From: Bacteroidales bacterium
GTDB lineage: Bacteria > Bacteroidota > Bacteroidia > Bacteroidales > UBA3824
DNA length: 64,000 nucleotides
Assembly (NCBI GenBank): GCA_017412115.1
Contig: JAFPYR010000117.1
Span: forward strand, 1-64,000
Reading direction: 5' to 3'
Translations under genes and position numbers: made by a program
In this document: one piece after another, positions 1-6,779 of the stretch
Layout: each line of letters starts with the position of its first letter
Numbering within the stretch: the stretch's first letter is position 1
Notes under the pieces: generated by a model
Told to the model about the DNA's origin: nothing
Databases searched by the model: none
What the model saw: only the letters and a program-made list of their open reading frames with translations

Positions 1-35
1 TAATAATTAACTTTTTTTAAGGAGTCATAGTTTTT

Positions 36-998
36 TCATAATTTTTCTTTCCACCTTGCAAAAAAGCCTGCCAATATTGTTCCGGAAATGGAATGATAGG
101 CACAAGAAATTGCGCAAGGAAGTACGCAGAGTAGTGAATCGGGGTTAGAATCGCTAATAAAAAATTTCGAGGCCAAAACTGTTGCCATACCGGCGTTTTG
201 CATTCCGACTTCGATAGAAAGAGTCTTTTTCATAGCCAGAGGAAATTTAAACAATCTTCCGACATTGTAACCAAGTACATAACCGATTCCGTTGTGCAGA
301 AAAACCACCGTCAAAACCCAAAAGAACAGCTCAATACCGTTAGAGACTAACTGAGGCTGCACTTGACTTACCACACCACCGACAATTAGTGCCAATCCGA
401 TAACGCTGCATCCCGGCATCACAGATTGCAACGTCTTGAAATTCTGCGATTTACCAGCAATATAATTCAACAGACAACCCAACGAAACCGGCAAAATAGT
501 TACCAACAAAATATTTAAAAACATTCCGATAGTATCCACATTGATTGTAGTATCAGCCAACACCCACACCAAAAACGGAGTCATAAGCGGTGCGAGGAGT
601 GTTGAAACCGTTGTCATACCCACAGAATACGCCACGTCGCCCTTGCAAAGAAACGACATTATATTGCTCGAAACACCTCCCGGACAACAGCCGACCAATA
701 TGATTCCGACTGCAAGATAAGGGTTAAGACCGAAGATTTTTGTAAGAGAGAACGCCAAAAAGGGCATCACCGTAAACTGCGCCACTGCTCCGATAGCAAT
801 ATCCTGAGGCCGTTTCAACAAAACCTTGAAATCATCAGCGGAGAGTGTCAGCCCCATTGTCAGCATTATAAAACCTAAAATTACCGACGAGACGTTGCCC
901 CTTACCCAAGAAAACACCGTCGGCGACAAAAATGACAAGACCGCCGTCGCAATCACAATAACAGATGCGTGGCGGCTGATAAAAGCAAGCAGTTTCAT
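36..998 (-). CDS. BASS-family (bile acid:sodium symporter-like) transporter
   Basis: Predicted inner-membrane Na+-coupled organic anion transporter of the bile acid:sodium symporter superfamily. The protein is almost wholly hydrophobic, with about nine to ten membrane segments. It carries the family's central Gly/Pro-rich motif (CCPGGVSSN, about residues 104-112) and the second conserved stretch EVGMQNAGMA near residue 265, which in structures forms part of the substrate and Na+ site. Length (about 320 residues) fits the family. I chose the ATG at 998; a GTG at 1007 would add three residues. No Shine-Dalgarno is seen for either, which is normal for Bacteroidota. The gene stands alone and diverges from the phosphatase gene that follows. 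The substrate cannot be told from sequence; bile acids, pantoate or other organic acids are all possible. Confidence 0.9.
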   Translation of the reverse strand: MKLLAFISRHASVIVIATAVLSFLSPTVFSWVRGNVSSVILGFIMLTMGLTLSADDFKVLLKRPQDIAIGAVAQFTVMPFLAFSLTKIFGLNPYLAVGIILVGCCPGGVSSNIMSFLCKGDVAYSVGMTTVSTLLAPLMTPFLVWVLADTTINVDTIGMFLNILLVTILPVSLGCLLNYIAGKSQNFKTLQSVMPGCSVIGLALIVGGVVSQVQPQLVSNGIELFFWVLTVVFLHNGIGYVLGYNVGRLFKFPLAMKKTLSIEVGMQNAGMATVLASKFFISDSNPDSLLCVLPCAISCAYHSISGTILAGFFARWKEKL

Positions 999-1098
999 TT
1001 GATTCACTTAAATTTTAAACGTCGGCAAAATTAAAGATTTTTTTGGGCATTTTGCAGAAAAAAGTTAGTTTTTGAGGATTAAGAAAAATTTTTTTTTA

Positions 1099-1106
1099 TA
1101 TATTTG
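1099..1106 (+). promoter_or_regulatory. Candidate -7 element (TATATTTG) for the PP2C phosphatase gene
   Basis: TATATTTG matches the Bacteroides -7 consensus TAnnTTTG and lies 38 bases before the start codon. The nearest TTTG (1071-1074) is 24 bases upstream, longer than the usual 19-21, so the -33 part is uncertain. Confidence 0.4.
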
Positions 1107-1143
1107 TAAAAAAAATCAAATTATTATACTTTAAAAAAGAATT

Positions 1144-2982
1144 ATGAAAAAATTTTATCCGCTCTTAAACCACGCCCTCAAAGTATTGGTGCTATCGTCT
1201 ATGATACTGATTGTAAGTATCATAAGTTATATAACTTGGCAAAGTCACCAGCACAAAATTATCTCCAAAATTGCTAAGGAGGAACGAAAAAATATGACTG
1301 AAAGAATTTGGAAAGCAAAAACCGAAAACTATCAGTACGCCGTCAGATACAATTCGGCATGGGACGACCTTGTGGACTTTTGTAACGGGACATCGCACCC
1401 CGATTCAGCATGGCTCGAAGACAATATCGGCTATATGTTGGATGCGTATTCGGCGGCGATGGTGGCGATTTTTGACAAAGACGGTAAGAATTTATACTCC
1501 CAAATTGCCGACGAGTACAAAAATTTGGATTTTTTTTCACTTAACTTTCTAATCCTTTATGACAAGTTTTCACAAAACGGCACAAAAGATTTTTTTCTAT
1601 TAAGAGACAGCGTATTGCTTGAATATTTCGGCGGTGCGATAACAACCTCCGCTGACAACAACCACAAACTTCCGCCACAGGGCTGTCTGATGTTAGTCAG
1701 GGCAATTACGCCGGAGGTTTTGGATGATTTCAGAATGTCGCTCGGTGCGCTTTACACCGGTCTTGACTGCAACGGATCTTTTGTTCCAAAAGATGATAAT
1801 AACATTGTAATTTCCCAACAATTAGACAGTTACACAAACCACCATGAGGCTTATATGTGTTCGGTTTTTGAAAATGAGGTGGAAAATTTCTTCGACAAAT
1901 TGATTCCTGTTTTCGGAATTTTTGTGTTGATGTGTCTATTTTCAGCGGGCGGAATCCTATTGTTTATGCAAAAGAAAATTATGAACCCGCTGTCAAAAAT
2001 TTCAAAATCATTAAATAATAACAATCACGCTGAAATTCAGGAACTTAAAAACGAGCCAAACGAATTTGGGCAAATTTCTGAAATGCTTGACAAGTTTTAC
2101 CTTCAACAAGAGGAAGTTGTTATGCAAAACGAAAGGTTGAAGCAGCAGAGCGAGGAAATTATTTCAATCAACAATGACCTCAACAAGCAAAGAAACCGTC
2201 TTGCTGAAACCAATAATACTCTCACAGAATCAATTAGTTATGCGAGCAGAATACAACGTGCGGCGGTAAGTTTGGAAGATGATTTGGAAAAACTTTTCCC
2301 TGATAGTTTTGTGATTTACATTCCACGAGACATCGTTTCGGGCGATTGGTATAGGGTTGCTAACATTAGGGGGCAACGGATAATTGTGGAGGCCGATTGT
2401 ACGGGACACGGTGTTCCGGGAGCGTTGCTTAGTATGCTTGGTATCAGCGCGTTAAAAGATATTTTAGGCATGATGGATGCAGCCGGTGAAGAATTTTTAC
2501 CGGGTGTAATTTTGGACAGAATGCGTCATACGGTTAAAACCACTTTGATTAAGAGCGTTGACGATTCAATGGAGATGAGCGACGGAATGGACATGACGAT
2601 TACGGTTTTTAATCCTGACTGTACGGCGATGAAATATGCGGCGGCAAACCAGTCGTTGCTTGTTTTGCGCGGCGGCAAAATCACAAGGCTCAAAGGCGAC
2701 CGTATGCCGGTGGGCAACTATTCGACGGAAGACAGTTTTCAAACCTTTGATTTTGAGTTGGTTAAAGGCGACAAACTTTTCTTTATGAGCGACGGTTACA
2801 AAGACCAGACGAACCCTGACGCCGAGAAATTCAAGGGCAAGCGTCTTGAAAAATGCCTTATTGAAAACGACACACTTTCAATGCCACGTCTCGGCAAACG
2901 TTTGATTGAAATCATAACCGAATGGCGCGGAAATTCGTTCCAATTAGACGATATTACGATGATTGGGGTAAAGGTGGAATAA
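1144..2982 (+). CDS. Membrane sensor with CHASE4-like domain and SpoIIE/PP2C-type phosphatase
   Basis: Predicted membrane-bound serine/threonine phosphatase. A first membrane helix (about residues 10-32) is followed by a periplasmic sensor of about 215 residues that resembles CHASE4 (motif RYNSAWDD). A second helix lies at about 252-274, then a HAMP-like linker, a coiled coil (about 320-375) and a SpoIIE-type PP2C domain from about 380 to the end. Metal-binding acidic motifs are visible: SGDWY, ADCTGHGVPGA, SDGYKDQ and the terminal DDITM. This architecture is common in Bacteroidota, where such proteins are thought to act in partner-switching or other phospho-signalling, but no anti-sigma kinase or antagonist is encoded nearby, so the target is unknown. 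The gene is monocistronic and is followed by the MntA/HepT operon with its own promoter. Confidence 0.88.
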   Translation: MKKFYPLLNHALKVLVLSSMILIVSIISYITWQSHQHKIISKIAKEERKNMTERIWKAKTENYQYAVRYNSAWDDLVDFCNGTSHPDSAWLEDNIGYMLDAYSAAMVAIFDKDGKNLYSQIADEYKNLDFFSLNFLILYDKFSQNGTKDFFLLRDSVLLEYFGGAITTSADNNHKLPPQGCLMLVRAITPEVLDDFRMSLGALYTGLDCNGSFVPKDDNNIVISQQLDSYTNHHEAYMCSVFENEVENFFDKLIPVFGIFVLMCLFSAGGILLFMQKKIMNPLSKISKSLNNNNHAEIQELKNEPNEFGQISEMLDKFYLQQEEVVMQNERLKQQSEEIISINNDLNKQRNRLAETNNTLTESISYASRIQRAAVSLEDDLEKLFPDSFVIYIPRDIVSGDWYRVANIRGQRIIVEADCTGHGVPGALLSMLGISALKDILGMMDAAGEEFLPGVILDRMRHTVKTTLIKSVDDSMEMSDGMDMTITVFNPDCTAMKYAAANQSLLVLRGGKITRLKGDRMPVGNYSTEDSFQTFDFELVKGDKLFFMSDGYKDQTNPDAEKFKGKRLEKCLIENDTLSMPRLGKRLIEIITEWRGNSFQLDDITMIGVKVE

Positions 2983-2991
2983 AAAAAATGA

Positions 2992-3023
2992 TTTGTGTAT
3001 TCTGAATTTTTGTCTTACATTTA
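2992..3023 (+). promoter_or_regulatory. Promoter of mntA-hepT
   Basis: TTTG at 2992-2995, a 20-base spacer, then TACATTTA at 3016-3023 (7 of 8 matches to TAnnTTTG). The start codon of mntA is 20 bases downstream, leaving a very short leader. Confidence 0.65.
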
Positions 3024-3043
3024 CGGCATAAAAAATTACCCGT

Positions 3044-3370
3044 ATGGCAACCAACACTAAAAATAGGAAAAAACGTTCGGTGAATACGATTTCAAAACTG
3101 ATTGCCGAATATTTTAAACAGCAACCGGTTTTGAAGGCATGGCTTTTCGGAAGTTTTGCTCGGGGTGAGCAGACTTCTGAAAGCGATGTGGATATCCTTG
3201 TCGTATTGGACGATAAAGAACCGGTAGGTTTGAAATTTTTCGGCATGTACGAGGATTTGAAAGAAATTTTGGGACGGAATGTCGATTTGGTGACTGACAA
3301 TTCTTTGGCTGCCTTTGCGCGTCAGAGTGTTGAAAGGGATAAAAAACTGATTTATGAGAGAGCCAGTTAG
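3044..3370 (+). CDS. mntA: MntA-type nucleotidyltransferase antitoxin
   Basis: Minimal nucleotidyltransferase of the DNA polymerase beta fold, the antitoxin half of a HEPN/MNT pair. The motif GSFARG followed by SDVDILV (about residues 36-53) supplies the Gly-Ser pair and the two metal-binding aspartates; a third acidic residue, as in NVDLV near residue 82, completes the active site. In characterised MntA-HepT systems MntA inactivates HepT by adding AMP groups to a tyrosine of the toxin. Here all catalytic residues look intact. The gene overlaps hepT by 17 bases, so the two are translated together. The basic N-terminus (TKNRKKR) is typical. Function is assigned by family and by partner; it has not been shown here. 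Confidence 0.9.
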   Translation: MATNTKNRKKRSVNTISKLIAEYFKQQPVLKAWLFGSFARGEQTSESDVDILVVLDDKEPVGLKFFGMYEDLKEILGRNVDLVTDNSLAAFARQSVERDKKLIYERAS

Positions 3371-3698
3371 AGATAAAGAGCGGTTGGAGCATATAATTCA
3401 GGCTGTTGAACGCATAAAACGCTATACAAAAGGCATTTCGTATGAAAGTTTTATTGCGGACGATATGATTTATTATGCTGTTGTGAAAAATATTGAAATT
3501 ATAGGTGAAGCGGCTAATATGCTGACATCTGATTTTCAGGCGGCACATCCGGAAACACCATGGAAAATGATAAAAGGTATGCGGAATTATATTGTTCATG
3601 AGTATTTTCAAATTGACAACAATGTCGTTTGGAGTGTTGTTACTAAAAATTTATCCGAATTGGAAACACAAATATCTAAATATTTAGCGGAATTATAA
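3354..3698 (+). CDS. hepT: HepT-type HEPN ribonuclease toxin (DUF86)
   Basis: HEPN-domain toxin of the DUF86/HepT family, 114 residues, the usual length. The catalytic RX4-6H motif is present as R77-N-Y-I-V-H82, followed by Glu and Y84. This exactly fits the R-X4-H-X-Y pattern in which the tyrosine is the AMPylation target of the partner MntA. The predicted activity is cleavage of RNA or tRNA, restrained by MntA. The start ATG lies inside the 3' end of mntA, and a strong hairpin terminator follows 22 bases after the stop. The pair sits at the outer edge of the island that carries copies of the nqrF 3' end. Both the toxin's catalytic residues and its modification site are intact, so the module is probably functional. 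Confidence 0.92.
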   Translation: MREPVRDKERLEHIIQAVERIKRYTKGISYESFIADDMIYYAVVKNIEIIGEAANMLTSDFQAAHPETPWKMIKGMRNYIVHEYFQIDNNVVWSVVTKNLSELETQISKYLAEL

Positions 3699-3720
3699 CA
3701 GTTTGATTATCAACAAAAAA

Positions 3721-3749
3721 GGATTGCAAAACTCTTGCAATCCTTTTTT
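3721..3749 (+). terminator. Rho-independent terminator after hepT
   Basis: Perfect 9-bp stem (GGATTGCAA at 3721-3729 with TTGCAATCC at 3735-3743), 5-base loop, followed by a run of six T. It is flanked by A residues on the left, so it may work in both directions. Confidence 0.85.
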
Positions 3750-3772
3750 ATATTCATTCGTGAAAACTACTG

Positions 3773-3859
3773 TTATCCGCCGAAATTATCGAATCTGATC
3801 ATCTCGTCTTCAACGCCTAAACTGTGAAGAAGGTCGAGAACGGTTTTTGCCATCATAGG
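3773..3859 (-). repeat. Displaced copy of the nqrF 3' end (copy A)
   Basis: These 87 bases, read on the minus strand, match the last 29 codons of nqrF including its stop (5487-5573). I count 4 differences in 87 bases, and all four are third-position changes that keep the amino acid (GGT/GGC, ATT/ATC, GAC/GAT, GGA/GGC). Similarity stops sharply at the stop codon on one side and at a Pro codon on the other. The fragment has no start and is not expressed as a protein. It looks like the tail of a different, once functional nqrF allele left at the far side of the island. Confidence 0.93.
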
Positions 3860-3912
3860 TAGACTGAAATTATAAAAAAATTGCACTTGTAAGTTGAATC
3901 TGCGAATTATTT

Positions 3913-3944
3913 TTTGTAGACTGTTAAAATATTTCTTACCTTTG
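3913..3944 (+). promoter_or_regulatory. Promoter of the DUF4160-DUF2442 cassette
   Basis: TTTG at 3913-3916, 20-base spacer, TACCTTTG at 3937-3944: a full match to the Bacteroides primary-sigma consensus. The DUF4160 start codon follows 28 bases later. Confidence 0.75.
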
Positions 3945-3972
3945 AACCGTTATCAATTAAAAATAAATCAAT

Positions 3973-4212
3973 ATGCCAGAAATTTTTAGGTTTTTCTGAT
4001 TTTCGTTCTTCTTTTATAGTAAGGAGCATGAGCCGTTACACATACATGTAGAGGGTAATGGCGGCATGGCTAAGTTTGAATGGGACGGCAAAAGTTTTGT
4101 TCTTGTAGAAAAACAAAACATCAAAGCGGGCGACTTCAAAAAAATCAAAGCAGCAATAGAAGAAAACACTGATATAATCATCAACCGATGGAATGAGTAT
4201 TTCAACAATTAA
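3973..4212 (+). pseudogene. DUF4160 protein gene interrupted by an in-frame TGA
   Basis: The frame starting at ATG 3973 reads 79 codons to TAA 4210 and encodes a DUF4160-like protein (MPEIFRFF, then FFFYS, EHEPLHIHVEGNG, AKFEW, and a C-terminal INRWNEYFN). Codon 9 (3997-3999) is TGA. Relatives have Gly at this place, so one GGA-to-TGA change explains it. The reading frame is otherwise clean, which suggests a recent nonsense mutation, a base error, or readthrough. DUF4160 and DUF2442 genes are commonly found side by side and are suspected toxin-antitoxin-like pairs; the partner follows 11 bases downstream. No good internal start would restore the conserved N-terminus. Confidence 0.82.
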
Positions 4213-4223
4213 TAATTATTGCC

Positions 4224-4607
4224 ATGAAAATCAACACTATATGGTTTGACGGTGACCAAATATATGGACGGGATGAAAATGGCAACGAATACAAACAATC
4301 GTTGCTATGGTATCCTAAATTATATGCCGCCGACAATGAACAACGAAACCGTTATACATTTGGATTTGACGGAATCCATTGGCGAAATCTTGACGAGGAT
4401 ATCAGTTTTGAAAGTTTTACATACGAAGACAGCGAACCATCCTTGTTGCAACGATTTTTCTTGACACACAGAGGTATAAATATTGACAAAATTGCACAAG
4501 CAGTTGGCATTAAAGTGAATACACTTAGGAAATACATCAATGGTTTCCAAAAGCCGTCCCCCGAAAACGAAAATGCACTACTCGCATACATTAACACATT
4601 AAACTAA
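4224..4607 (+). CDS. DUF2442 protein with C-terminal helix-turn-helix
   Basis: The first 70 or so residues match DUF2442: an opening KINTIWFDGDQIY, then YPKLYAADNEQRNRY and the typical HWRNLDEDISFESF. The remaining part (about residues 78-125) looks like a small helix-turn-helix domain (INIDKIAQAVGIKVNTLRKYI followed by a second helical stretch), which most short DUF2442 proteins lack. The domain suggests that this protein binds DNA, perhaps its own promoter at 3913-3944, as antitoxins often do. It is co-transcribed with the broken DUF4160 gene. A terminator within a duplicated nqr segment begins 5 bases after the stop. No biochemical role is established for the family; a regulator or antitoxin role is inference. 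Confidence 0.78.
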   Translation: MKINTIWFDGDQIYGRDENGNEYKQSLLWYPKLYAADNEQRNRYTFGFDGIHWRNLDEDISFESFTYEDSEPSLLQRFFLTHRGINIDKIAQAVGIKVNTLRKYINGFQKPSPENENALLAYINTLN

Positions 4608-4612
4608 CAAAT

Positions 4613-4701
4613 AAAAAAATCCGCCGATTGTTTTTTTTACCGACGGATTTTTTATTTTAACTTAGGATAAAAATTTTATCCTCCGAAATTATCGAATCTA
4701 A
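4613..4701. repeat. Copy B of the nqr terminator plus the nqrF 3' end
   Basis: An 89-base direct repeat of 5424-5512, offset by 811 bases, with 3 mismatches by my count. It contains the hairpin terminator, the spacer, the nqrF stop codon (TAA, 4676-4678 on the minus strand) and its last seven codons plus two bases. The single difference in the coding part is again synonymous (Asp GAC/GAT). Identity ends at 4701, 11 bases before the PIN toxin's stop codon. The repeat now separates the convergent DUF2442 and PIN genes. Confidence 0.93.
4615..4653. terminator. Bidirectional terminator between DUF2442 and PIN genes
   Basis: Near-complementary arms AAAAATCCGCCGATTG and the CGACGGATTTTTT side around a T loop. 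A run on one side and T run on the other allow action on both strands, for DUF2442 (plus) and the PIN gene (minus). It is the duplicated nqr terminator. Confidence 0.8.
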
Positions 4702-4712
4702 GATAACTGTCG

Positions 4713-5138
4713 TCAAATATCACCATTTTGCAATTTTTCTAAAAATTCTTTCAGTTTCAGCACTAACAATACGGGAAAATCAATAGTCCGTAAAACATCA
4801 TAATGCGAATCATTAGAAACAATGTATGTTGCATTTGCTGCGAACGCACAATCAACGAATTTGTTGTCATCAGGGTCTGCGGTTATTAAACCAAGCCTAA
4901 AATTCGGATGAATTAATTCTACATTTTCGCTTTTTAGTAGCAAGTTTGCAACATTGTCAGCAATTTCGGGTGTCATTAATTGACCTATAATTTCAATATA
5001 CTCTTCAAGAATTTCATTTGAAATACACAATGTATATTTACCTTCTAAAAATCCCTTCCAAACTGAATAATATTGCCCTCGCTTAGATAATGAAGAAATC
5101 AAAACGTTGGTATCAAGTACAATTCTTTTATTTTGCAT
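4713..5138 (-). CDS. PIN-domain ribonuclease toxin (COG1569-like)
   Basis: A 141-residue PIN-domain protein of the 'putative toxin, PIN family' group. The acidic active-site residues are visible: D9 in VLDTN, a Glu in NEILEEY (42-48), D90/D91 in DPDDNKF and D110 in VSND. PIN toxins are Mg2+-dependent RNases that cut tRNA, rRNA or mRNA and are held by a cognate antitoxin. The start codon lies inside the upstream gene (11-base overlap), so the pair is translationally coupled in the order antitoxin then toxin. The active site looks intact. The cassette sits exactly between two copies of the nqr terminator/nqrF-tail repeat. Confidence 0.9.
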   Translation of the reverse strand: MQNKRIVLDTNVLISSLSKRGQYYSVWKGFLEGKYTLCISNEILEEYIEIIGQLMTPEIADNVANLLLKSENVELIHPNFRLGLITADPDDNKFVDCAFAANATYIVSNDSHYDVLRTIDFPVLLVLKLKEFLEKLQNGDI

Positions 5139-5358
5139 ATACGTATGGCGTTCTTAAATGTTGGTTCAGAATTGCTTCGTTTTTTTCGTTATTCCATTTG
5201 TCCTCGTCCCAAAGTTTATTGATTGCCTCGTCCACTTTGCGGGCATAATAATCACATACAACTTGCCGCAATTCTGTAACTTGTTCCACCGTTGTAAAAT
5301 GTCCTAAAAGCCGCAAAAAATCCATTTGCGCCATATTTAACCCTACTGATGTTTCCAT
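5128..5358 (-). CDS. Putative antitoxin of the PIN toxin
   Basis: A 76-residue protein beginning METSVGLNMAQMDFLRLLGHF. It has a predicted mostly helical N-terminal part, a helix with YYARKVDEAINKLW and a polar tail. Such short proteins upstream of COG1569 PIN genes are frequent in Bacteroidota and have no clear DNA-binding domain name that I can assign. Its role as antitoxin is inferred from size, order and the 11-base overlap with the toxin. It has its own well-formed promoter immediately upstream. No toxin-binding residues can be pointed out from sequence alone. Confidence 0.75.
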   Translation of the reverse strand: METSVGLNMAQMDFLRLLGHFTTVEQVTELRQVVCDYYARKVDEAINKLWDEDKWNNEKNEAILNQHLRTPYVYAK

Positions 5359-5393
5359 ATAATGAACAATTTTTATTGGTTAATCTTTGAATA

Positions 5394-5424
5394 CAAAAGT
5401 AAATATTTTTTGGAAACACACAAA
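5394..5424 (-). promoter_or_regulatory. Promoter of the PIN antitoxin-toxin operon
   Basis: On the minus strand, TTTG (5424-5421), 19-base spacer, TACTTTTG (5401-5394): a full consensus match. The -33 element touches the end of the nqr terminator repeat (copy C), so the cassette's promoter abuts the repeat boundary. Confidence 0.75.
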
Positions 5425-5512
5425 AAAAAATCCGCCGATTGTTTTTTCAACCGACGGATTTTTTATTTTAACTTAGGATAAAAATTTTATCCTCCGAAAT
5501 TGTCGAATCTAA
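5424..5512. repeat. Resident copy (copy C) of the nqr terminator/nqrF tail repeat
   Basis: Counterpart of 4613-4701 (86 of 89 bases identical by my count). It includes the terminator and the true end of nqrF. The overlapping stretch 5487-5573 is the counterpart of copy A at 3773-3859. Confidence 0.92.
5426..5465 (-). terminator. Terminator of the nqrABCDEF operon
   Basis: Hairpin of about 16 bp with two non-Watson-Crick positions: AAAAATCCGTCGGTTG, a loop of six A, then CAATCGGCGG running into T9 on the minus strand. It lies 22 bases after the nqrF stop. Confidence 0.85.
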
Positions 5513-6761
5513 TCATCTCGTCTTCAACACCTAAACTGTGAAGAAGGTCGAGAACGGTTTTTGCCATCATAGGCGGACCGCAAAGGTAATATTCTATATC
5601 TTCGGGAGCCTCGTGAGCCTTCAAATAGGTGTCGCCCATTACAGGTGCAATAAAGCCCGCTGTATATTTAACGCCTAATGAATCGGCTTTCGGGTCAGGA
5701 CGGTCAAGTGCCAAGTGGAAGTGGAAGTTAGGATATTCTTTTTCCAAAGCCAAGAAATCGTCCATGAAGAATACCTCGTCGATTGCTCTCGCACCGTAGA
5801 AATAGTGCATTTCACGGTCGCGGGTATGACGCGTTTTCAACATGTGCATAATCTGAGCACGAAGAGGAGCCATACCGGCACCACCGCCGACCCAAATCAT
5901 TTCACGTTTAGAATCGTAAACGGGACGGAACTCTCCGTAAGGTCCTGACATCGTTACTTTGTCGCCCGGTTTCAACGAGAAAATATACGTTGAAGCGATA
6001 CCGCACGGAACGTCTTGAAATCCTACCTGAGGTTTCGGTTTGAACGGAGGCGTTGCAATTCTGACTGTCAAAGTGATAATATCACCTTCGTCAGGATAGT
6101 TAGCCATTGAATATGCACGGATTGTCTCTTCGGTGTTTTTCTGTTTCAAACCGAACAAGCCGAATTTCTGCCATGCCGGAAGATACAAATCACCGATTAA
6201 ACCTTTGTCCATATCCTTGTCGTAGTCAATGTCGTATTTCGGAATACGGATTTGAGCGTATGAACCCGGTTCAAAGTGCATGTGCTCGCCCGGAGGCAAC
6301 TGAACTTTGAACTCTTTGATGAAAGTTGCAACGTTTTTGTTGCTGATAACGGTACATTCCCACTCTTTAACGCCGAGAACTGACTCGTCCATTTTCATCG
6401 TCATATCGCCTTTGACCTTAGCCTGACAGCCTAAACGCCAGTGATCTTTAATCTGTTTGCGAGTAAAATGCGGAACTTCCGAGGGAAGAATATCTCCGCC
6501 GCCGTCAAGAATCTGACATTTGCACTGTCCGCATGAACCTTTACCACCGCAAGCCGAAGGTAAATGGATTTTCTCGTTTGCTAACGTCTGCAATACGGAA
6601 CTACCTTGTTCCACTTCTACAACTTTATCGCCGTTAATCGTGATTTTAACTTTTCCCGAAGGAAGAAGTTTTGCTTTGGCTACAAGCAGCAACGCTACAA
6701 GCAGCAAAACCACTATGAAAAATATTATAACGGCAGGTCCTAATGTTGACATTATTTCCAT
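5487..6761 (-). CDS. nqrF: Na+-translocating NADH:quinone reductase subunit F
   Basis: NADH-oxidising subunit of Na+-NQR. An N-terminal membrane helix (about 9-28) anchors a ferredoxin domain whose 2Fe-2S ligands are C71, C77, C80 and C112. It is followed by a ferredoxin-NADP+-reductase-like module: the FAD-binding RAYSMANYP motif and the nucleotide-binding GGGAGMAPLR motif, ending in the conserved RFDNFGG. Electrons pass from NADH to FAD, to the Fe-S centre and on to the FMNs of NqrC and NqrB. Length (424) is normal. It is the last gene of the operon, 18 bases after nqrE. Copies of its 3' end are found at 3773-3859 and 4676-4701, which makes its tail a site of past insertion or recombination. 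Confidence 0.98.
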   Translation of the reverse strand: MEIMSTLGPAVIIFFIVVLLLVALLLVAKAKLLPSGKVKITINGDKVVEVEQGSSVLQTLANEKIHLPSACGGKGSCGQCKCQILDGGGDILPSEVPHFTRKQIKDHWRLGCQAKVKGDMTMKMDESVLGVKEWECTVISNKNVATFIKEFKVQLPPGEHMHFEPGSYAQIRIPKYDIDYDKDMDKGLIGDLYLPAWQKFGLFGLKQKNTEETIRAYSMANYPDEGDIITLTVRIATPPFKPKPQVGFQDVPCGIASTYIFSLKPGDKVTMSGPYGEFRPVYDSKREMIWVGGGAGMAPLRAQIMHMLKTRHTRDREMHYFYGARAIDEVFFMDDFLALEKEYPNFHFHLALDRPDPKADSLGVKYTAGFIAPVMGDTYLKAHEAPEDIEYYLCGPPMMAKTVLDLLHSLGVEDEMIRFDNFGG

Positions 6762-6779
6762 TTTCTGCTTACTAATTTT

